Below, in pieces: positions 47,645 to 57,304 of a DNA stretch of 64,000 bases. The notes below the pieces were generated by a model. The model worked only from the letters and a program-made list of their open reading frames with translations, was not told the origin of the DNA and searched no databases. The stretch is taken from positions 806,001 to 870,000 of the forward strand of contig VLJF02000840.1 of the NCBI GenBank assembly GCA_008360975.2, given 5' to 3'. Position numbers and translations under genes: made by a program. The number at the start of each line of letters is the position of its first letter. Positions within the stretch are counted from its first letter, which is position 1. The stretch is from Lichenostomus cassidix. Taxonomy: Eukaryota > Chordata > Aves > Passeriformes > Meliphagidae.

Positions 47645-49864
47645 CTGGGCTGGCTGTCACACACTGCCGGGGCATCCGGTCCCCTTGCTGGTGGCTCTTG
47701 GGCCAAGGAGGAAGGAAGCGAGTTCACATCTTGTCCCACGTGTTGATGGCCCATGGTGGGGGCAGGGTGGTGACAGGCTGCGGACTGGGTGGGACATGGT
47801 GGGGACATGGTGGGACATGAGTTTCCCACGAATGGGAGACTCCAGGGTTGGGGAGAGCTAAAGATGGGTGTCCAGAGGAACAGGGGGGCACAGGAATGGG
47901 GTCCCTGGGGAATGGGGATGCTGTGGCAATGGGGCTCCTGAGGAAGGCGATACACAGGGGATGGGCATCCTGGGGAATCCCTGGGGTCCATGTGGGTGGG
48001 GGGAACCAGAGATGGGGGTCCCAGGGGAACATGGACCCCAGGGATTTGGGGTGATGTGATGTGGGCCCAGCTACGGGGTGTCTGGGGGGACTGTGGAGTC
48101 CATGGGATGGGATCAAGGGGAGGGTGATGCTGGGAAATGGAGGTTCTGGGAAATGGGCATACTGGGATGGGGGACACCAGGAGGGGGACCTAGGGAATGA
48201 GGTCCCATAGTTGGATTCCCAGGGGGTTGGGTGTCCCAGGGATGGGCAGTGGCTGGGCAGACATGTAGGTCACAGCTCCTTCAGTGAGTGCCTCCGATTT
48301 TGGGGTGACCCAGACAAAAGCACAGACCCTGATGGTGTTCGTGGTCTGAGAGGAACACCAGGGGGCTCCCATGGTGCTCTGGGTCTGTGCTTCCCACACC
48401 GGGACTTCTTCTTCTCGTTATTTCTATTTTTTTCTTATTTCCTTACTTTTGTAAACACATCCCTCTCAGTTTGTGGCTCAGAGATCCCAGGCAGCACTTG
48501 AGCAGGTAACAGGTTTGGGGGACCCTGGGGAGGAAGGAAGGGAGTGAGGGGGCTGCAGGGAGTCATGGGGCTGCTGTGGGGGATTGGGGTGTCTGGCTGT
48601 GTCCCCAACACTTTCTCTTTCCTGCAGCAGAAGGAAGAGGCTGTTTGTGCTGAGAGTCAGATGAGGGGGTGTTTCTGTCCTGGGGGGCACATCCAGGGGG
48701 GTCCTGTCCTGTTGGGGTTGCTGTTATGGGGATGAAACATCCTGGGGGAATCCAGTCCATGGGGTGACACATCCTAGACGGGAGGATCCTGGTCTGGGGA
48801 AGGGCAGTTCCTGGAGTGTCCCTGCACATTCCTGAGTCCTGCCTGTCCCAAAGGTGGCACAGCAGTGGGACCTCTGTCCATCTAAGTGTGCTTCCAGCCA
48901 TGGCACAGCCCCACTGCACAGGGATGGGCATTGGCCAGCCCTGCTCTGGCCAGCCCCAGGGGCAGCCAGCACCTGAGGCTCCCACCTGCCCCTTTGGCCC
49001 CCTTTGATTCTCACAGCTTTAGAGCTGCTCAAAGGTGAGAATTGTGTGGGGGAAAAAGGCCTGGCTGTGGTTTGCTCAGCCCTGCAAGAAGCACAGAAAG
49101 CAACTGGAGCTCAAGCAGTGGCTCAGCGAGGGCCTTTGATGGTTTTCAGAGCAGGGCTGGGTGGAAACCAACCCTGCAAGGGCAGCTGTGAGGGAACCAG
49201 TCTGGAAATGCAGCAATTGATCCTTTTGTCCCTCTGGCCAAGGGACTGAGAGAGCCCCAGAACTCCTGCAAAGACAACAACAATCTGCTCAACAACCTGA
49301 TCTGGAGCCTCCTCCCTCCTGTCTCACACCTGCAGCCCTTTGGAAGCTCCCAGAAAGAATGTTTGGGTTCTAGCTGTGCCCACCAGATGAGAGGAAAAAG
49401 TCTGGAAATATTGATCAGGGGCTCAACACATGGATCCGGGGAACACAGGGGTGAGAGCAGGAGCAGGGAGTGCCCAGGCAGGGGAATTCAGGGAAGAATG
49501 GAGGGGATTTACCAGGGAATCACACCCTGAGGGACACACAGGCATTTCCACAGATTCCTGTGCAGTGGTCCAAGGATGGATAGAGTTGTTCCTTTTTGGG
49601 AGTAAAATTCATGGGAAGTAAATCAAGTCTCAGGGTGGGAATGAGAAAAATGGGAAGAGTTCCTAAATATGGCCTAACAAAAGTCTTCCTTAAAGGATTT
49701 GTTGCTGCCCAACAGACAGGGAATGATCACATGGACCTGTTTGACACCCAGGGAGATTCCACTCTGTGTTATCCACAGCAAATTCTCCTAAATGTGCTCC
49801 TAAAGGGAACCATAAAGTCTTGTGGCTCTGGATGGACCTCCTCTTGAAGGTTAGGATTCTTTCA
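47645..49864. other. 5' flank of G8, no gene seen
   Basis: Paralogous to 28044-30257. It includes the interferon-type motif at about 48609-48622 (minus strand GGAAAGAGAAAGTG) in the same CTGCAGCAGAAGGAAG context, and the AATTGATC block at about 49210. Confidence 0.45.
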
Positions 49865-49950
49865 TTTCTTTCTTTCTTTTCTTTCTTTTCTTTCTTTTCT
49901 TTCTTTTCTTTCTTTTCTTTCTTTTCTTTCTTTTCTTTCTCTCTCTCTCT
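49865..49950. repeat. (CTTTT)n microsatellite
   Basis: Pentanucleotide array, with a CT-rich end, at the position where the paralogous block has a (TTTC)n tetranucleotide array (30258-30440). Confidence 0.95.
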
Positions 49951-49989
49951 ATTGGAATTTTTTCCCCATTTGTGGCCTAAGAGACGGGA

Positions 49990-51116
49990 AAGAGGAGTAC
50001 TTAAGAGATAAAAGATGTAGCCAGGATGGGGAGGAGGGGGAAGGGGTGCAGTTTGCTGCAGTCTCTTAGCAGGGAGGTTTTCTCTTGGGAAGTGCAGAGA
50101 TACGGTGAGACTTGGCTGGGGGTCAGGGGCTGGGCTCAGCCCTCTCAGCGCTCTCTTGATCTCTTGCTCTCAGGGGGATAGCAGGAGAGATGTTTGTGCT
50201 CTTGGAGCTGGGCTGTGCCTGAGGGGAGAATTCACTGCTACTGCAGAGTTTTGTCCTTCACTGCTTCTCCTTACCGTGGGTGATCCTTTGCTCATAAGAG
50301 CAGCTGTTGAACTGGGATGTTTCCAACACCCAACCTCACTGGGAGCGGCCCTCACCATCTGCATGGGTGCCTCGGGGGAAACCCAGGACCCTGACCACCT
50401 TCCCTTCTCTGGAGGGAGTTTCTCCCGGCTGCTTGCGGGAGCTCAGGTGCAGCTGCCCAGCCTGGCTGTCTTCCTGCCACTGTTGTGGCAGTTTTTGTTA
50501 CACTTCCACTCGACACCCTGCATCTGCCCCAACCCCTGCGGTTCTTGCCAGGGCTTCAGAGTTTTGTCCACACTTTGTTTGCTACCCTGGGTGTGCTCGG
50601 CTCTGCTGTTCCAGCCCACTGCTCTGAGGTTCCTGCTACAGTCCAGCTCACCACCCGCAGTGGCACTCAGACCAGCTGCTCCCCGTGAGTTTCGCAAAGG
50701 AAGCCATTGTCTCTCATTCTCTGTCACCTGAGCCGCCATTGCCAGGTGGAGAGGCGGCTGAGCTCGCGCCACAGCGCCCCCTGCAGCCGCGGGGGAATCA
50801 TTGCACCTGCCCTGCCCAGCTGGGAGCCAACAGCGCCCCTGCTGGCTGTGACTGTAACTGCACCGAAGGGGAAAGTACTTGATGACCAACAGAAGGCTGT
50901 TGTTTGGTTTCTGGTTTTCTTTGTTATTGCTGCCATTGTTGTTGTTTCTTTGCCTTGTTTTATATATTCTAATAAAAAACTCTTATCCTTTTCATATATC
51001 TTTGCCTGAAAGCCCCATAATTTCAAAGTTATAGTAATTTGGAGGGAAGGGGGTCATATTTTCCATCCCAGAAGGGTTCCCACCTTGCTTGGTAAACACC
51101 TGTCTTTTTAACCAAG
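49990..51116 (+). repeat. LTR-like repeat (family B), second copy
   Basis: Paralogue of 30470-31600, with a clear AATAAA at about 50971-50976 followed by the T-rich end and a CTGTCTTTTTAACCAAG terminus. Limits approximate. Confidence 0.5.
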
Positions 51117-51652
51117 GTATCTCCTGCATCTCCCGTGCAGAATCCAAAATTCACCATCTGCAGGCAATGAATGGCCACCCCTAATTACAGGGTTTTGCCC
51201 TGAGCTTCCACTTTTCTACTGAGCCTCTTGTACCTCCAACTGAAGAGGGAGGTGCAGCAGCCCCTGGTTTTTTGGGGAAGCCTGAAATTGGAGAATCCCA
51301 TTCCTAAAGCAAGACAGAGCAGAAGAAATAAAAACCATTTCTCCCAGGATGACAAAAATTTGTATTTTGGTCCCAATAACAGGGCAACGGGTCCTGTGCC
51401 CCCCTGGCACTGGGAGGGAGAATGGGCAGCACTGGACACACTGTGCAGTCCCACATGGGGTTCCCCCCTACTCGTCATCAGCTCCCCAGGCAGGTTGGGC
51501 ACCCATGGGGGCAAAACACACGGGTGGGTGCCCACGGATTGGGAGCCCCAGTGACTCCCGGTGCCCCCACTGCCCCCAGTTTAATGGCACATTCTCGTAG
51601 ATGTCACTGAATCCTCGCAGTCACTCACGGGGTCTCAGCAGCTCCGTGTTGG

Positions 51653-53794
51653 TCAGTTGTGGTTCCCGGCAGGAAGAAGCACAGGGAACCCATCTGGGAG
51701 TCCTGCAAGAGACACTGGCTGGGGGAACCCAGGCAGGGGGTGGCACCTGTGGGTGACATGTCCCTGGTCCCTCCCCTGTACTCACCCTCTGCCTGCTCGA
51801 TATTCACCACCTCCCCCTGCTTTGGGGGGGCCAGGGGCTCCAGGAGGACCCTGCAGGGATAAAGGGGTTTGGGGTGGTGTTGTGGTTTAAAGGATGTTAA
51901 AACAGATCTTACCAGAGAGCGTCTCTGCCCAGCCCAGGTCAGTGCCTCAATGCACCAAACTCTCCCTCCTGTGGCTGGTCACTGCGCATTACCCGGCCGG
52001 GGAGCCGTAAGGCTAGCTCTGGTTTTGTCTAATGTTCCACAAAGAGTGGTGGTAAAGGAGTTGAGGAGGGTCTACACACGGTGTCCATGGAAGCTGTTTA
52101 TTCGCATGGTGCCCCAGAGGAAGAGATGCCTCATATGCGAAGACCTCACGTGCACAGACCCATGTGCACAGAGATCCACATGCATAGACACACGTGCATG
52201 GACTGTATGTGCACAGACATCATGATTGCGGAGGGTGAGGAAAGTTCTAGGGAAACAGAGGGGGCTGGGAAAGTACCTAGCCAATGATCTCTGGGCACAG
52301 GGGCAGTACATGGGTGGAGTTAGGGTACAGGAACAACTAGGGAAAACCCAAGAGAGTGGCCAGGACCTGGGCAGAGTTAGCATACAAGAACCAATAGGAA
52401 AAACCTGAGGGAGTAGCCAGGACCACATGGGGTGGGGAAAGCAGGACAATAGGTGAAGAGTAAACACATTAAGGAAGAAATGGGTGGGGAAACCTGCAGC
52501 TATTATCACAACATTTCCCCATTTTTTACCAAATTAAAGAGGGAAGAGCTTTTCCCAAAAACCCTCAGGGTGGAAGTCTGGAAAAGGGGGAAAGGGGAGT
52601 CATGGCAAGAGCGCCCCACTCACCTGTCCTGGGATTTCCTGGCAGCTGCAAGGAAAAGGGGGCTAGGTGTGATCTTGGGATCCTCAGGGCATCTGATCCC
52701 CCCTGAGCCCTCACTGTGCCCCAGATTCCCTACAGGACCCCCAAGCACCACCAAGGCCTCCATAACTGCAAGCTTGGCATGGAGGGGGACACCCCAGGAT
52801 CCCTGAAGAACCCCCAACATCCCTGTACGGTCCTACAAACAGCTCCCCAAAGATCCCAGGAACTCCCAGTGCCACCCAAGTATTCATCAAGGCCTCTCTG
52901 GGATGGACAAGGACCCTCCAAAATGCCCCCAAGCTCACCAGGACCTTGAGCTTAGGTCACTGGGGGCTCAGCCCCACCCAGCTCAGGGGCTTTGACCACT
53001 GCCCCAATACCCCCCAAAACTGTGGACTTCCCATTGCCCTTCAGGACCCCTGTCCCCCTCCACTATCACCCACCCAGGCTGTGCCACCAATGACAGCCTC
53101 CAATGACAGCCAGGAGCAGGACCAGGAACAGGAGGGTCTTGCCGATATTCATAGCCACTGCTGGAGACAGAGGAGATACATGACACATTGGGGTCACCTG
53201 TCACCTTAGGGGTCCTGCTCACACCAGAAACCCCGTGTGACCTCACCTGTGCCCAAGTGTCTCTCTGCTGTCACCTCCAGGGCCAGCTCTGGGCTGAGCA
53301 CCCGGAACACGTGGTGCTCATCCAGCTGGTTGGTGGACATGCATTGGTAGGTGCCAGAATGTCCCACATCAATATCCCCAAGCTCCAGGAGGGGACCCTG
53401 GGCCACCTCCTTCCCGTTGTACAGCCAGGTGAAGGTGACAGGTGCTGAGCCCACCTGCACTGAGCAGCGCAGGGTCACGGGGTCACCTGCGTGCACCTGG
53501 AGTGCCAGGGGGCCAGGGGTGATGGTGGCATTGGCCACGGGCACTGCGGGGACAGAGACGGGGCTGAGGCTGGGGGAGGGGATGGAACATGTCGTGGGGG
53601 GGAGGGGATGGGTGTGGGATGGGTGCAATTGGGGATGCTGTGTTTGGGGTCACCCTGAGCCTGTGGGTCCTGCTCACCCAAGGCAGTGACATTTAGTGCA
53701 GGGCTATCAGCCACGCTATCTCTTTGGCTATTTTGGCACTGGTAGTGATCGCTGTCCTTGTCCCCAGCGTTGCTCAGCTCCAGGCAGGGACCAG
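51653..53794 (-). pseudogene. G10: 3' half of a decayed NXXR/NXXK-class FCRL gene
   Basis: Exons: partial D4 53678-53794 (cut by the retrovirus), D5 53247-53543, TM 53074-53160, cyt1 52624-52645, cyt2 51786-51850 (15 bp shorter), last exon from 51702 with an early frame stop at 51653-51655. The TM starts AVAMNIGKTLLF, so the motif is NXXK. In cyt2 the VLYxxV region is deleted. The D4 fragment (LELSNAGDKDSDHYQC) is open. SP1, SP2, D1-D3 and the first part of D4 are absent; the next sequence is the retroviral 3' LTR. A solo LTR interrupts the cyt1-cyt2 intron. It has the same tail lineage as G6. No functional receptor can be expected. Confidence 0.8.
51878..52567. mobile_element. Solo LTR (family D) with 6-bp target duplication
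   Basis: It starts TGTTGTGG and ends AAAACCCTCA, flanked by GGGTGG at 51872-51877 and 52568-52573. It is absent from the same intron of G6 (about 32910). At 690 bp, the 6-bp duplication suits an alpha/beta-type (ERVK-like) integrase. It contains tandem CACATGCACAGA-like words (about 52140-52230). Confidence 0.75.
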
Positions 53795-54152
53795 TAAAGA
53801 GAAACGGCAAGAGGGAACTCACAGCAGTCTCAATGAGATATAAAGTAAGCTCCATTTTATTTCACCAAACAAGAGACTTATATACTGTTTCAGAAGTTAC
53901 TATTCATAGATACACACACACACCTGCAGTCTGTTCTCACACATTCAGGGATCCTCCTGTTAACTCCCTTATTCTTTTCTCATAACACTTCTGACTCCCT
54001 AATCTTTCTCATGACATTCTTCCCACAGAACATTCTCAGGTAAACAAACCACTGTAGCTTGTTGAAATTTTACTGAGGCCTGGGAATGCTGAAGCCTTGC
54101 TCAGGCCTGCTCAGTTAGCATGAGTTTTGCTGGAAAACTGCGTTTTCCAACA
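53795..54152 (-). repeat. 3' LTR of the endogenous retrovirus
   Basis: Direct repeat of 56895-57231 with an extra CTTGCTCAGGCCTGCTC-type segment. It lies against the truncated D4 exon of G10. Confidence 0.8.
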
Positions 54153-54159
54153 GTTCCCC

Positions 54160-55380
54160 CATTTCGCTTGTGAGAACAGATGTTGTCTGTTATCAGATTA
54201 ATTTGCTTTGCTATAAGTAATTCTTATTATTAGAATCGTTATAAATTTACCTAAGGAAATTTCACTAGTTATTTAGATATGTTGCCATGGTCTAAGAATT
54301 GTCATTGCTGAAAACATTCACTTCACAGGTAAAGCTTAGAGAACCTTTCCCGGGTAAGGACTCCAAGTTTACTTGGAAGAAGGTTTAGCTTTTATAAACT
54401 CAATTTGGTAAATGAAAATTATTTGATCACATTTTGGTGCAAAACACTTTGGGACTCATGGCATGTTTCCCAGCCAGTTAGAACGAAAGCTTGGCCAGAG
54501 CTCAGGTGCTAAGTGGAAGGGTTTTCTTAGAACATCTTATAAACAAGCTTTGATTAATATCAATAAGGAGAGTATCTTAACATGTTACCACTTTTGTAGA
54601 TAGCTATATAAGGTGAGATGAAATATTTGAAAACAGTGGATATTATCATTTGACTTTAACTAAGAAAAATAAAACTGCAAAGCTTTTGTGAATAATAATA
54701 TAAACTAACAAATTTAAAACTTAAAATTAATATCACTAAAAATGAATAAAACTTAATCTTAATAAATCTTATTTTAAACTAACAAATTGGATTTAACTAC
54801 AATGGAATTTAAAATTGATATTACCTTAACAACTTAACTCTAACAAAATTTAAAACTTAACAGAATTTAAAATTAACATCACTAATATTACTTAACAGAA
54901 TTTTAACTTTAACAGAACTTACAACTTAATAGAATTTAAATTCACTATTACTTAACTTTAACAGAATCTATGCTTAATCAAAAGTACTTAACAGGTAGTT
55001 TAAACTATTCAGTATAACTTCACTCACAGGTTTTCATTCACACCTTAAAACTCTCAAGAAATCAAAATCACATTCTCATCAATCACAGGCTTCATCTACA
55101 TATTAAAGCATTCAACACACTCTCAGTAGGCCTACAATATTCACACATACACACAAATGCTTTAGCAAAATTCAACTTTTGTTCACGGCTTTTAGTATTC
55201 AAGGTGTTATTTTTTTTTATCAGGGTAATATCTTGTTACAATGCTTCTTTATTAGTAAATTACTGGAAATAGGTTTTGGTTTGTTGGTCAATACGTGGCA
55301 ATGGATGTTTCACCCTGCCAAGCGAATAATTAGAGGTTTTGGAGAGAACAGCTGGAGAACGTGTTCAAAGATTTGTTTCT
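54160..55380. other. AT-rich noncoding interior of the retrovirus
   Basis: Strongly AT-rich with recurrent AACTTAACAGAATTTAAAATT words, in sharp contrast to the surrounding GC-rich DNA. It occupies the place where pol and env would be. No coding content recognised. Confidence 0.6.
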
Positions 55381-55384
55381 GAAG

Positions 55385-55510
55385 CTCGAGAGCGCGGTGG
55401 GATCGCTGCCGCCATGGGGAACGACATGGACGTGATTCCCGAGCGGGAGATGAAGGATCTCCAGTTCAGAGCACTGAAGAAGATTCGCATCTTTGAAACT
55501 CTTAAAAGTT
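55385..55510 (+). pseudogene. NUP214: NUP214 first-exon-like fragment inside the retrovirus
   Basis: On the plus strand a GC-rich leader with a Kozak-like GCCGCCATGG leads into a short frame containing [16 protein letters not shown] then IRIF. This matches my memory of the N terminus of nucleoporin NUP214, with the characteristic PEREMKDFQFRALKK segment. After about 28 residues the match ends and a stop follows. No WD-repeat/beta-propeller sequence continues. It is antisense to the retrovirus. Interpreted as a captured or inserted host fragment, nonfunctional. Confidence 0.6.
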
Positions 55511-55615
55511 CTCCATGATTACAAAAGAAACAACTCCATCCTGTATCAAACTGCTGTTTTGCTGGCAACGCTGTTGGTTAGTTCTGGTTCGCTGCTGAGG
55601 TTGCCAATCATTTCC

Positions 55616-56623
55616 TCATCCTTGGGGAGGAGTAGAGTTTAGGGTTTCACCACAGACATTACAGTTGGGGCAGTGAAGGAGGCGTGGATGGCTCGCGGCT
55701 CTGCCCACCGGGCCACCCTCTGGGACTTCCGCTCTGGTTGTCATTCGGCCGGAAACCACGGCTGGAGCAACTTCTGCCACAGGTCTCTTTATGTAGCATT
55801 CAGGCAGCGTGCGATGAAGGGTAGGGGCCGCCGCTGGTACTCGGTTATTGGTCACTTTGTGTTTGTTCTTTTTGTTTCTACAAGCTTCTGTGCTGTGAGT
55901 ATCTCTGTTGCAGCGGGAACACCAAACATTTTCGTTACAGTTCTTTCTTATATGTTCCTCACTCCGTCATCGGTAACATCGGGATGATTTCTGGTTACTC
56001 TGTTTCTTTACCCGCGATATCTGAGCTCGTTCTAACAAAGCATTCAGTTGTTCTGGCAAAAGTTCAACAGTGACTCTCTCAAACAAAGCAGCTAAGATGT
56101 TTTTCGTTGTAAAATTGCCAAGCTCTGTGATACATTGAGACAGGAACAGATTTTTCATCCAATCGAGTAACTTTGTTTTCTCGGCTGTCGGCAGCGGCAC
56201 GGCGTGCTCTCTCTCCACCCCCCTCCCTGGCGGGTGGGGTTTCCCCGGCTGCTGTGCCGCGGCCGAAGTTTTACGCATATCAAAAGCGGCACAGTAACTC
56301 ACAGGTTTTTCTCTGCTCAATGCGGGTACTATGTCCTGTGCCGTGAGCCAGGCAAGGTTTTGCTTTGTGGCATGTATTTGTAAGCAGGCTACAACTTTAC
56401 TCCATGGTTTGCCAAGCTTTCTTGCTATTTTATCACAGTCCAAAAGCAAAACAGCTCCGTAATTCAACCACTCTCCTACACTGAATACTGTAATAGGATT
56501 TGTAAAAAATCCATAAGCTTGTCCTACCACTATCAGGCCCATTAAGTGTGATAGGCCATTTTTACCGAGTCCGTGCTTTTCTAAAAAGCATAACAATAAA
56601 ATTTGGGCTACCTCTGATTCCAT
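55616..56623 (-). pseudogene. gag: Retroviral gag remnant (matrix-like and nucleocapsid)
   Basis: A long frame begins at the ATG at 56623 (MESEVAQILLL) and resembles a retroviral matrix region. It continues through a Pro-rich stretch to a nucleocapsid region. One complete CX2CX4HX4C zinc knuckle lies at about 55876-55918. An earlier knuckle is interrupted by an in-frame TGA at 55967-55969, at the position of its second Cys. The frame stays open after that to 55616. It is much shorter than a full gag, so the capsid region is largely missing. Confidence 0.65.
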
Positions 56624-56894
56624 TTTGGTCCAGCTGGTTTTCAGGGTCCTGGTCAACACCGTCTAAGCACTCTGTTGAAGCTCGCAGGTGCCAGAGTTCG
56701 TGCAGTTCACCGAAGTATAGCCCTCACGGTAGGCAGGTCCTATTCGGCCTGTGTCTGCAGGATCTTCCCCAGTTCGGGCAAAGATTTTGACACACCATCG
56801 CTGCACAGCTCCGGCGCCTCTCCGTTCCCGCCGCTCTCAGAAGCAAGGTCGTAAAACTCCGCTGTTAGGGTCCGTAGTCGTCGGAGTCACCATT

Positions 56895-57231
56895 TAAAGA
56901 GAAACGACGAGAGGGAACTCACAGCACTCTCAATATGAGATATAAAGTAAGCTCCATTTTATTTCATCAAACGAGAGACTTATATACTGTTACAGAAGTT
57001 ACTATTCATAGATACACACACACACCTGCAGTCTGTTCTCACACATTCAGGGATCCTCCTGTTAACTCCCTTATTCTTTTCTCATAACACTTCTGACTCC
57101 CTAATCTTTCTCATGACATTCTTCCCACAGAACATTCTCAAGCAAACAAACCACTGTAGCTTGTTGGAATTTTACTGAGGCCTGAGAATTCTGTTAGCAT
57201 AAGTTTTGCTGGAAAACTGCGTTTTCCAACA
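56895..57231 (-). repeat. 5' LTR of the endogenous retrovirus
   Basis: Direct repeat of 53795-54152. Its outer end (TGTTGG on the minus strand) abuts the TM-cyt1 intron of G9, which is why G9 has no cytoplasmic exons. Confidence 0.8.
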
Positions 57232-57304
57232 CTGCCCCATCTCTCCCCACACTCTCGGGGTTTCCCCTCACTCCAAGACCCCCAAACCCCCCATTGTCAC
57301 CCAC

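Larger units (their letters stand above)
53795..57231 (-). mobile_element. Internally deleted endogenous retrovirus, two LTRs, gag remnant
   Basis: On the minus strand: 5' LTR 57231-56895, primer-binding site 56892-56875 (TGGTGACTCCGACG, close to the tRNA-Trp site of avian alpharetroviruses), leader, gag remnant 56623-55616, unrelated inserts, polypurine tract (AATGGGGGAAC) beside 54153, 3' LTR 54152-53795. LTRs start TGTTGGAAAACG. They are similar apart from small differences, including a roughly 20-bp length difference near the start. No protease, reverse transcriptase, integrase or envelope reading frame is recognisable. No target-site duplication: the flanks read GGACCAG on the left and CTGCCCC on the right, and these come from different genes (D4 exon of G10; TM-cyt1 intron of G9). 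Confidence 0.8.

Noticed and set aside
52081..52287. Met/His/Cys-rich small protein
   Set aside because: Lies inside a solo LTR and translates its CACATGCACAGA-like tandem words.
55179..55382. Small plus-strand hydrophobic frame in the retroviral interior
   Set aside because: AT-rich sequence with no family resemblance or supporting signals.
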